Source: Agreia pratensis
Lineage (GTDB): Bacteria > Actinomycetota > Actinomycetes > Actinomycetales > Microbacteriaceae
Direction of reading: 5' to 3'
DNA length: 64,000 nt
NCBI RefSeq assembly: GCF_900177685.1
Contig: NZ_FXAY01000006.1
Coordinates: 62,001-126,000, forward strand
In this document: piece after piece, positions 57,445 to 64,000 of the stretch
Position numbering within the stretch: the first letter of the stretch is position 1
Layout of the letters: every line of letters starts with the position of its first letter
The notes under the pieces: generated by a model
Databases searched by the model: none
What the model saw: only the letters and a program-made list of their open reading frames with translations
What the model was told of the DNA's origin: nothing
Made by a program: the position numbers and the translations under genes

Positions 57445-57867
57445 CTAGCCGAACCAGATGGCGAGTTCGCGCTCTGCCGACTCGGGCGAGTCGCTGCCGT
57501 GCACGAGATTCTGCTGAACTTTCAGTCCCCAGTCCCGACCCAGGTCGCCGCGAATCGTGCCGGGCGCTGCCGTTGTCGGGTCGGTCGTTCCCGCGAGCGA
57601 ACGGAAACCCTCGATGACGCGGTTGCCGGCGATGCGGATCGCGACGATCGGTCCGGACTCCATGAACTCGAGGAGCGGTTCATAGAACGGCTTGCCCTCG
57701 TGCTCCGCGTAGTGAGCCGCGAGCAGGCTGCGCTCCGGCTCGATGAGCTTGATGTCGACGAGCTGGTAACCCTTGGCCTCGATGCGGGAGAGGATCTCCC
57801 CCGTGAGATTGCGGGCGACGCCGTCGGGCTTGATGAGAACGAGGGATTCTTCGCTCGTGATGGTCAC
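57445..57867 (-). CDS. ndk: Nucleoside-diphosphate kinase
   Basis: A 140-residue enzyme that balances NTP pools. LVLIKPDGVARNLTGEIL is the N-terminal motif. The phosphorylated His is in QNLVHGSDSPESAERELAIWF, and GTIRGDLG is also conserved. The length is normal. Confidence 0.97.
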   Translation of the reverse strand: MTITSEESLVLIKPDGVARNLTGEILSRIEAKGYQLVDIKLIEPERSLLAAHYAEHEGKPFYEPLLEFMESGPIVAIRIAGNRVIEGFRSLAGTTDPTTAAPGTIRGDLGRDWGLKVQQNLVHGSDSPESAERELAIWFG

Positions 57868-57929
57868 AGAGGTGTCCTTCCAGACAATGGGAAACGTACC
57901 GCTTCACTGTAGCGAGGCTCGCCGACCGA

Positions 57930-58331
57930 TCAGGGCTGAACGGCGGCGGCAGCGGCTTTCTCTCGGTCGATCCGCGCCCCGACGACCATGCAATACGTCC
58001 ACAGACCCACGAAGAGAATCCCCACGATCCACATGACGGGAACGAGGAAGGCGGAGGCGATGATCGCGGCCTGCAGCACCCAGCCGAAGGCATAGCCCCA
58101 GCGGAAGCGAAGAAGACCGGCTCCGGCCACCAGCGCGACGCAGAGCACGGCGCCGCCGCCGAGCGCGGGCAGCGCGGGCAGCGCCTTGAGTCCGAACGCC
58201 ACGAGTGCGGCGAGGAACATCACGATGCTCTCGAATCCGAGCACGATCGAGCCGAGCGACCGGCGCACTGACGCGGGTCGGGTGGGCCGAAGCGGCTCGG
58301 CCTCGGCGGCGGGGGGCTGGATGTCTGTCAC
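57930..58331 (-). CDS. DUF4233 membrane protein
   Basis: A 133-residue protein with four helices (SLGSIVLGFESIVMFLAALVAFGLKALPAL is the family start). DUF4233 proteins follow folC in many actinobacteria; function unknown. The GTG overlaps the folC stop (GTGA) with GGAAG just upstream; a second GTG lies 9 nt earlier. Confidence 0.88.
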   Translation of the reverse strand: MTDIQPPAAEAEPLRPTRPASVRRSLGSIVLGFESIVMFLAALVAFGLKALPALPALGGGAVLCVALVAGAGLLRFRWGYAFGWVLQAAIIASAFLVPVMWIVGILFVGLWTYCMVVGARIDREKAAAAAVQP

Positions 58332-59743
58332 GGCTTCCACTTCTCGGCCGCGGCCAGCGTGATGGCCTCACCGACGAGGGTGATCGAGCCTGTCACCAGC
58401 ACAGCGCCCCGTTCGGCCTCGTCCGCGCTGTCGCGTGCGACCTCCATGGCGCGCTCGAATTCGGGCTCGACCGTGACGCGGTCGCGCCCCACGATGCCGA
58501 CGACGATCGCCGCCAGCGAATCCGCATCGACCGCACGGTCGCTGGGCGCATCCGTCACGACGAACTCGGTGACCACGGGCTCGAGCGCCCGCACGATTCC
58601 CTCGACGTCTTTATCGGCGAGAACACCGAGAACGGCGACCACCTTGTCGAAGGTGAAGTACTCGGTGATGGCCACGGCCAGCACCTCGGCTCCCCCGGGG
58701 TTGTGCGCGGCGTCGACGAGCACGGTGGGCTCGATGCCCACCAACTGCAGTCGTCCGGGTGACGTGACGGTGGCGAAGCCCTCATTCACGACGTCGGATG
58801 CGAGTTCGTGCGTTCCACCGCCGAGGAACGACTCGACCGCGGCCACGGCCACGGCGGCGTTCTGCGCCTGATGGGCACCGTAGAGCGGCAGGAAGAGGTC
58901 TGAGTACGTTCCGGCGAGCCCCTTGATCGAGACGACCTGGCCGCCGACGCCGACGGCGCTGGAGGTCAGCCGGAACTGCTCACCCTGCACGGCGAGGGTC
59001 GACTCGGTGAGCTCCGCTGCGCGCTGCAACTCGCTCAGTGCGCCTTCGGGCTGAAGCGCCGAGACGACATGCGACACCGGCTTGATGATTCCCGACTTGG
59101 TGCGCGCGATCTCCTCGACCGTGTTGCCGAGGCGCGAGGTGTGATCGAGCGAGATCGGCGTGATCACGGCGACCTGCCCATCGGCGACGTTGGTGGAATC
59201 CCATTCGCCGCCCATGCCCACCTCGATCACGGCGACGTCGACCGGGGCATCGGCAAACGACGCGAAGGCGAGAACCGACAGGGCCTCGAAGAAGGTGATC
59301 CGGGGCTCCCCCGCCGTCTCGAGCTCGCCGTCGACGATCTGCAGGAAAGGCTCGATGTCTGCCCAGTTCGCGGCCAGCGCCTCGTTGCTGATCGGTTCGC
59401 CATCGATGACGATGCGCTCGTTGAGTCGCTCGAGGTGCGGGCTCGTGAAGAGTCCCGTGCGCAGGCCGTACGCCCGCAGAATGCTCTCGGTGATGCGGCT
59501 GGTGCTCGTCTTGCCATTCGTTCCCGTGATGTGGATCACGGGGTACGCCCGCTGCGGGTCGCCGAGCAACTCGACGACCCGACGGGTGGCTGAGAGCCTC
59601 GGCTGAGGCGCGGCCTCACCGAGCCTCGAGAGAAGGGCCGTGTAGACAGCGTCTCCCGCGGCGACGAACTCGTCGGGATCGGTATCGTCGAGCGGACCGA
59701 TGTACCCGGATTTCTCTGGATCGGGTGACTCGTGATCAGACAT
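58328..59743 (-). CDS. folC: Bifunctional folylpolyglutamate/dihydrofolate synthase
   Basis: A 471-residue Mur ligase-fold enzyme. P-loop [43 protein letters not shown] and the C-terminal [16 protein letters not shown] are characteristic. It adds glutamate to folates and may make dihydrofolate. It overlaps ileS by 8 bp. Confidence 0.95.
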   Translation of the reverse strand: MSDHESPDPEKSGYIGPLDDTDPDEFVAAGDAVYTALLSRLGEAAPQPRLSATRRVVELLGDPQRAYPVIHITGTNGKTSTSRITESILRAYGLRTGLFTSPHLERLNERIVIDGEPISNEALAANWADIEPFLQIVDGELETAGEPRITFFEALSVLAFASFADAPVDVAVIEVGMGGEWDSTNVADGQVAVITPISLDHTSRLGNTVEEIARTKSGIIKPVSHVVSALQPEGALSELQRAAELTESTLAVQGEQFRLTSSAVGVGGQVVSIKGLAGTYSDLFLPLYGAHQAQNAAVAVAAVESFLGGGTHELASDVVNEGFATVTSPGRLQLVGIEPTVLVDAAHNPGGAEVLAVAITEYFTFDKVVAVLGVLADKDVEGIVRALEPVVTEFVVTDAPSDRAVDADSLAAIVVGIVGRDRVTVEPEFERAMEVARDSADEAERGAVLVTGSITLVGEAITLAAAEKWKP

Positions 59744-62700
59744 TGCGGATTCCTGACTGTCGGCTCACTGCGACGATGACGTCGTCGGTGTTCGCGTACT
59801 TGGCGCCGCCGATGCGAACGACGTGTTCGGGTGCGACGGCAACCACGTTGCCGATCCACTCGGTGACCAGATCTCCACGGTACCCGTCGAGACCGGGGGT
59901 GTCACGGGGGCCAGAGATGGTGAAGGTCGTGGCGAGGGTCTCTCCCGCGATATCGACTCCCGAGGCCTGACGCAGTGCGTCGGCATCCGCGTCATCGAAG
60001 AACACGAGGTCGAGCACGATCCTGTCGCTCACATCGAAACCCGCCGACTTGCGTGCGTCCTGCACGGCACGGATCATGTCGCGCGCGAGGCCCTCCGCCT
60101 CGAGCTCGGGCGTTGTGGCCGTCTCGAGCAGAGCGAATCCGCCGCCAGCGAGCAGGGCGAGGGCCGTGTGGGCGCCCTCACCGGCATCCTGCGTCTCGAG
60201 CACGAGCTCGTACTCGCCGGCGACGAGGTCGATCCCTCCCGCCGTCACCACACCGTTGCTCTCCGACCAGTCGCCCCCGCGGGCGGCCTTGATGACCTGC
60301 TGCACCTGCTTTCCGAGGCGGGGGCCTGCGGCGCGAGCGTTCACCGTGAGCTTCGATGTGATGCCGAACTCGAGCGCGCTGTTCTGCTGCTGCTCGACCA
60401 GGGTGACGTTCTTCACGTTGAGCTCGTCGGCGAGGATGCCCTCGAAGGGGCGCAGGGCCTCGACGTTCGCACTCACGATCGTGAGATTCGCGAGAGGAAG
60501 GCGCACACGAAGGCCGTTCTGCTTTCGCAGCGACAGAACGGTCGACGAGATCTCGCGCACCTGATCCATGGCGTGCACGAGGGCGGGGTCAGCCGGGAAG
60601 CGGTTCTCGTCGGGCCAGTCGGTGAGGTGAACGCTCCGACCTCCCGTGAGTCCCTTCCAGATGCGCTCGGAGACAAGTGGCAGAAGCGGCGCGGCCACTC
60701 GGGTGACCGTCTCGAGCACCGTGAAGAGGGTGTCGAAGGCCGCCGTGTCGGTTCCCGACCAGAAGCGGTCGCGGCTGCGGCGCACGTACCAGTTCGTGAG
60801 CACGTCGGCGAAGTCGCGCAGCTTGGCCGTCGCCAGCGTCGAGTCGTAGGCGTCAAGATCTGCCGCCACGTCGTGGATGAGCTCGCGCGTCTTGGCGAGC
60901 AGATAGCGGTCGAGCACATCCGTCGAGGAGGTGTTCAGCTGCGCGTCGTAGCCTCCGGCCCCTTCGACAGGCTCAGGGGACGGGTTGGCTGTGTTGGCGT
61001 AGAGGGTGAAGAAGTAATACGTGCTCCAGAGCGGCAGCAGCACCTGGCGAGTCGCCTCGCGGATCGCCTCCTCGGTCACCACGAGGTTGCCCCCGCGCAG
61101 AACCGGAGAACTCATGAGGAACCAACGCATCGCATCCGAACCGTCGCGGTCGAGCACCTCGGAGACGTCGGGGTAGTTGCGCAGACTCTTCGACATCTTC
61201 TGCCCATCACTGCCGAGCACGATGCCGTGACTCACGACGTTGCGGAAGGCCGGGCGGTCGAAGAGTGCCGTCGAGAGGGTGTGCAGCGTGTAGAACCAGC
61301 CGCGGGTCTGCCCGATGTACTCCACGATGAAGTCTGCCGGGTTGTGACTGTCGAACCAGTCCTGGTTCTCGAAGGGGTAGTGCACCTGGGCGAACGGCAT
61401 CGACCCAGAGTCGAACCACACGTCGAGCACGTCTTCGATGCGGCGCATCGTCGACTGCCCAGTGGGGTCGTCGGGGTTGGGGCGTGTGAGCTCGTCGATG
61501 TAGGGACGGTGCAGGTCGGTGGGGCGCACGCCGAAGTCGGCCTCGAGCTCGTCGAGCGAGCCGTAGACATCGATGCGCGGGTACTCGGGGTTGTCGCTCT
61601 TCCACACGGGGATCGGCGAACCCCAATAGCGGTTGCGGGAGATCGACCAGTCGCGGGCGTTCGACACCCACTTGCCGAACTGGCCGTCCTTGACGTTCTC
61701 GGGGATCCAGTTGATCTCCTGGTTCAGCGTCTCCATACGGTCGCGGAACTCGGTGACCCTCACGAACCAACTCGATACGGCCTTGTAGATCAGCGGGTTG
61801 CGGCAGCGCCAGCAGTGCGGGTACGAGTGCTCGTAGCTGGCCTGGCGCAGCAGACGGCCGTTCGCGCGCAGCAACTGGGTGAGCGGCTTGTTCGCCTCGA
61901 ACACCTGCAGGCCGACGACGTCGGACACGCTCGGCAGGAAGCGGGCGCCCTCGTCGACCGAGATCACGACAGGGATCCCCGCGGCCTCACAGATCTTCTG
62001 GTCTTCCTCACCGTAGGCGGGGGCCTGGTGCACGATCCCGGTTCCGTCGGTGGTCGACACGTAGTCGGCCACGAGGATGCGCCACGCGTTCTGCGTTCCC
62101 CACGTGTCAGTGTCGGCGTAGTAATCCCAGAGCCGGTCGTAGGTGATGCCCTCGAGCTCGGCCCCCAGGTGGGTGCGCGAGATCGCGGCGATGGCGTCGT
62201 CGGCCGACTCGTATCCCAGGTCTTTGGCGTAGTTGCCGACGAGGTCACTCGCGATGAGGTACTCGTGCGACTCCCCCTCGACTCTGTCTTCGTGCACGTC
62301 GGCGGCGCCGTTCGGCCCGCCGGGCACGACCGCATACTGGATGCCCGGGCCGACCGCGAGCGCGAGGTTCGTCGGCAGGGTCCAGGGTGTCGTGGTCCAG
62401 GCCAGGGCACGGACGGCGGTGAGGCCGAGTGCCTCGGCCTTGGCGCCGGTGAGCGGGAACGTCACGGTGACCGTCTGGTCCTGGCGCATCTTGTAGACGT
62501 CGTCGTCCATACGCAGCTCGTGGTTCGACAGCGGTGTCTCGTCGTGCCAGCAGTACGGCAGCACTCGGAAGCCCTCGTAGGCGAGACCCTTCGTGTGCAG
62601 CTGCTTGAACGCCCAGATGACGCTCTCCATAAAGGTGATGTCGAGGGTCTTGTAGTCGTTCTCGAAGTCGACCCAGCGGGCCTGCCGAGTCACATATTCC

Positions 62701-63146
62701 TGCCACTCACCGGTGTAGCGCAGTACGGAGTCACGCGACGCCTGGTTGAAGACGCCGATGCCCATCTCTTCGATCTGGCTCTTCTCGGTGATTCCGAGCT
62801 GGCGCATCGCCTCGAGCTCGGCGGGCAGGCCGTGGGTGTCCCAGCCGAAGCGGCGCTCGACCTTCTTGCCGCGCATGGTCTGGAATCGCGGAAACAGGTC
62901 TTTGGCGTAGCCGGTGAGCAGGTGGCCGTAGTGCGGCAGGCCGTTCGCGAAGGGTGGGCCGTCGTAGAAGACCCACTCGTCGGCATCCGATCGGTTCTCG
63001 ATCGACGCGCGGAACGTGTCGTCGGCCTTCCAGAAGCCGAGGACCTCTTCTTCGATCGCCGGGAAGTTCGGGCTCGGCGTCACGGCAGGAGCCGCGTGGC
63101 GGTGCTGCTCGCCGGGGTTCTCTTCAGAATTCTTGGGGTACGACAT
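59736..63146 (-). CDS. ileS: Isoleucine--tRNA ligase
   Basis: A 1,136-residue class I synthetase of the long (eukaryote-like, type 2) form. HIGH motif HYGH at 72-75 in [25 protein letters not shown] at about 648-655 ([29 protein letters not shown]). The editing domain lies between. The ATG of [10 protein letters not shown] has AGGAG 4 nt upstream, the site controlled by the T-box. Near residue 725 the sequence PSPEPVEG is encoded by a REP-like repeat. Confidence 0.96.
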   Translation of the reverse strand: MSYPKNSEENPGEQHRHAAPAVTPSPNFPAIEEEVLGFWKADDTFRASIENRSDADEWVFYDGPPFANGLPHYGHLLTGYAKDLFPRFQTMRGKKVERRFGWDTHGLPAELEAMRQLGITEKSQIEEMGIGVFNQASRDSVLRYTGEWQEYVTRQARWVDFENDYKTLDITFMESVIWAFKQLHTKGLAYEGFRVLPYCWHDETPLSNHELRMDDDVYKMRQDQTVTVTFPLTGAKAEALGLTAVRALAWTTTPWTLPTNLALAVGPGIQYAVVPGGPNGAADVHEDRVEGESHEYLIASDLVGNYAKDLGYESADDAIAAISRTHLGAELEGITYDRLWDYYADTDTWGTQNAWRILVADYVSTTDGTGIVHQAPAYGEEDQKICEAAGIPVVISVDEGARFLPSVSDVVGLQVFEANKPLTQLLRANGRLLRQASYEHSYPHCWRCRNPLIYKAVSSWFVRVTEFRDRMETLNQEINWIPENVKDGQFGKWVSNARDWSISRNRYWGSPIPVWKSDNPEYPRIDVYGSLDELEADFGVRPTDLHRPYIDELTRPNPDDPTGQSTMRRIEDVLDVWFDSGSMPFAQVHYPFENQDWFDSHNPADFIVEYIGQTRGWFYTLHTLSTALFDRPAFRNVVSHGIVLGSDGQKMSKSLRNYPDVSEVLDRDGSDAMRWFLMSSPVLRGGNLVVTEEAIREATRQVLLPLWSTYYFFTLYANTANPSPEPVEGAGGYDAQLNTSSTDVLDRYLLAKTRELIHDVAADLDAYDSTLATAKLRDFADVLTNWYVRRSRDRFWSGTDTAAFDTLFTVLETVTRVAAPLLPLVSERIWKGLTGGRSVHLTDWPDENRFPADPALVHAMDQVREISSTVLSLRKQNGLRVRLPLANLTIVSANVEALRPFEGILADELNVKNVTLVEQQQNSALEFGITSKLTVNARAAGPRLGKQVQQVIKAARGGDWSESNGVVTAGGIDLVAGEYELVLETQDAGEGAHTALALLAGGGFALLETATTPELEAEGLARDMIRAVQDARKSAGFDVSDRIVLDLVFFDDADADALRQASGVDIAGETLATTFTISGPRDTPGLDGYRGDLVTEWIGNVVAVAPEHVVRIGGAKYANTDDVIVAVSRQSGIRNV
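60960..60978. repeat. REP-like repeat inside ileS
   Basis: CCCTTCGACAGGCTCAGGG, a common actinobacterial intergenic repeat core. Here it lies within ileS and encodes SPEPVEG on the minus strand, keeping the frame. Confidence 0.7.
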
Positions 63147-63149
63147 GCT

Positions 63150-63371
63150 TCTCCTGGACGGGCCTGCTCGTTGCCTGTTCCACGAGGACGCCTGGTACGG
63201 AAACGTTCCGACCCGCGTGGTACCACCTCGCTTGCCGATCACGACTCTTGCCTCGATCGACCGCTTGTTCTTTGGCTGTGACGGGCCAGACCCGTTCGGT
63301 TCTACTCGGCCCGCTCTCGCGTGCCTTTCTTCCGAAGACTCACCGGTGATAGCCGGATCACTGTCATGCTG
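63150..63371 (-). promoter_or_regulatory. T-box riboswitch (short stem I, translational) of ileS
   Basis: On the minus strand the leader begins after TAAAGT (63383-63378). Short stem I CCGG-CTATCA-CCGG (about 63343-63356) carries ATC, an isoleucine specifier codon. The T-box sequence GAGGTGGTACCACGCGGG is at about 63212-63229. It is followed by an antisequestrator/sequestrator region that includes CGTCCTCGTGG, and AGGAG at the ileS start. No terminator T-run is present, so control is at translation, as in other actinobacterial ileS leaders. Uncharged tRNA-Ile would free the ribosome site. Confidence 0.92.
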
Positions 63372-63377
63372 CGGACA

Positions 63378-63383
63378 ACTTTA
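63378..63383 (-). promoter_or_regulatory. Candidate -10 of ileS T-box transcript
   Basis: TAAAGT on the minus strand, about 20 nt before the first T-box stem. It lies at the end of the DUF2071-like gene. Confidence 0.45.
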
Positions 63384-64000
63384 CCCGACGGGAACAGCAT
63401 TTGTTCCCTGAGCCTGTCGGAGGCCGCGACTCGGCACACCCCACGCGATGGGAACGTCTCGCATCACGAGAACGCTGTCGAGCCGCGCACTGCCGGAGGG
63501 CAACGCATCGAAGAACGACGACTCCACGTTCAACAGTCGGCCGGGCTCGACCTTCCACTTCTCGGTCTCGAGAGTGAGTCCGTCGAACTCTCCCGAATCT
63601 CGTCGCGGCGACCAGCCTGTCGAGCCCGCACGAAAGAACTCCGAGGCATCGTCGACTGTCGCAAAGAGCCGACTTCTCCATTCGGAGACGACGGCGACAT
63701 CGGCCGAGACCCGCACATCCGACGCCGCCAGCTCGACCCGGATACGATTTGCCGTCTCGGACCCGGAGAAGCGCGCGTGCCGGTGAACGCCGGGGAACAA
63801 CCGTCCGCCTACGGCCACGGGAAGCCAGGATGCGCTGTGCCGCACAGGAATATAGACGCCCCGCTGCGTTCCCTCGTCGTCGTCCCACTCCACGGCGATG
63901 CGGTGGGCCGCATTCTCGGCGCCCCATCCGAGTGCCCGCGGCATCCATGGCGCTCGCATGTCGCCGAGCCTGATGAGGCACACCCCGGCCACGGCGGAGC
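63381..64000 (-). CDS. DUF2071-like protein (5' end outside window)
   Basis: At least 203 residues, ending at TAA 63383-63381; the frame remains open to the right edge. Motifs: GDMRAPWMPRALGWGAENAAHRIAVEW, RGVYIPVRHSASWLPVAVGGRLFPGVHRHARF and WKVEPGRLLNVESSFFDALP resemble the uncharacterised DUF2071/YqjF family. The final 15 or so residues (SRGLRQAQGTNAVPVG) derive from a REP-like repeat and probably extend an earlier natural end. A GTG at 63992 could be the start, but the upstream codons are also open. Confidence 0.65.
   Translation of the reverse strand, partial: SAVAGVCLIRLGDMRAPWMPRALGWGAENAAHRIAVEWDDDEGTQRGVYIPVRHSASWLPVAVGGRLFPGVHRHARFSGSETANRIRVELAASDVRVSADVAVVSEWRSRLFATVDDASEFFRAGSTGWSPRRDSGEFDGLTLETEKWKVEPGRLLNVESSFFDALPSGSARLDSVLVMRDVPIAWGVPSRGLRQAQGTNAVPVG
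63390..63408. promoter_or_regulatory. Palindrome over the -35 region of the ileS promoter
   Basis: GGGAACA-GCATT-TGTTCCC, a perfect 7-bp inverted repeat in the C-terminal codons of the DUF2071-like gene. It could be an operator or part of a REP-like element. Confidence 0.35.
63405..63423. repeat. REP-like repeat, second copy
   Basis: TCCCTGAGCCTGTCGGAGG is the reverse complement of the ileS copy with one mismatch. It forms the C-terminal codons (GLRQAQG) of the DUF2071-like gene. Confidence 0.6.

Noticed and set aside
59823-63281. A 1,152-codon open frame antisense to ileS
   Set aside because: Same effect; composition is Arg/Val/Gly-rich and unlike a real protein, while ileS has all motifs.

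Overview
The window is a continuous stretch of high-GC actinobacterial chromosome. Gene order and content point to the family Microbacteriaceae: ileS-folC-DUF4233-ndk-VKOR-rne, then rplU-rpmA-obg-proB-proA-nadD-rsfS, with comEA-comEC-holA convergent on rpsT, cydABDC, and a short-stem actinobacterial T-box before ileS. GTG starts are frequent, stop/start overlaps (ATGA, GTGA, TGATG) are common, and many genes have a TANNNT -10 element 6-7 nt before the start codon, which suggests leaderless mRNAs. No prophage, insertion sequence or CRISPR array is visible.

Layout. 1-2.3 kb: end of a sugar-nucleotide epimerase-like gene, an aminotransferase-GNAT fusion, rpsT. 2.3-6.5 kb: comEA-comEC-holA (DNA uptake and polymerase III delta). 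6.6-8.5 kb: a TetR regulator divergent from a DUF418 membrane protein. 8.5-12.3 kb: a lipoprotein gene, leuS, tag. 12.3-14.5 kb: divergent pabB and pabC sharing an 18-bp intergenic promoter. 14.5-20.3 kb: cydABDC (cytochrome bd oxidase and its ABC exporter), divergent from a BlaI/M56 pair, with two identical-architecture palindromes between them. 21.7-23.2 kb: DedA and CPBP membrane proteins. 23.3-26.5 kb: an osmoprotectant ABC transporter. 26.6-29.2 kb: TetR, SRAP and App1-like genes.

29.2-33.4 kb is the most unusual part. A large AT-rich palindrome precedes a DnaE2-like protein that appears to have lost two of three catalytic aspartates and a middle segment of the polymerase. It overlaps, by GTGA, a gene for an AlkZ-type winged-helix DNA glycosylase. 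This looks like an undescribed repair pair built on a pseudo-polymerase.

33.4-43.1 kb: an accessory stretch with a hydrolase, YceI, a DsbA-like thiol protein, a coiled-coil lysozyme-like secreted protein, a UbiA prenyltransferase, MarR/FUSC and TetR/MFS efflux modules, and a homocysteine methyltransferase coupled to a small Cys-pair protein. 43.3-50.2 kb: tRNA-Ala and the conserved obg-pro-nadD-rsfS cluster. 50.3-53.9 kb: a His-rich permease/TIGR03943 pair (probably metal related), a beta-propeller-like anchored protein and DUF4031, lying between rne and rplU. 53.9-63.4 kb: rne, VKOR, ndk, folC, ileS and its T-box riboswitch. The window ends in a DUF2071-like gene whose start lies outside. 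A REP-like repeat has entered two coding regions near the right end.
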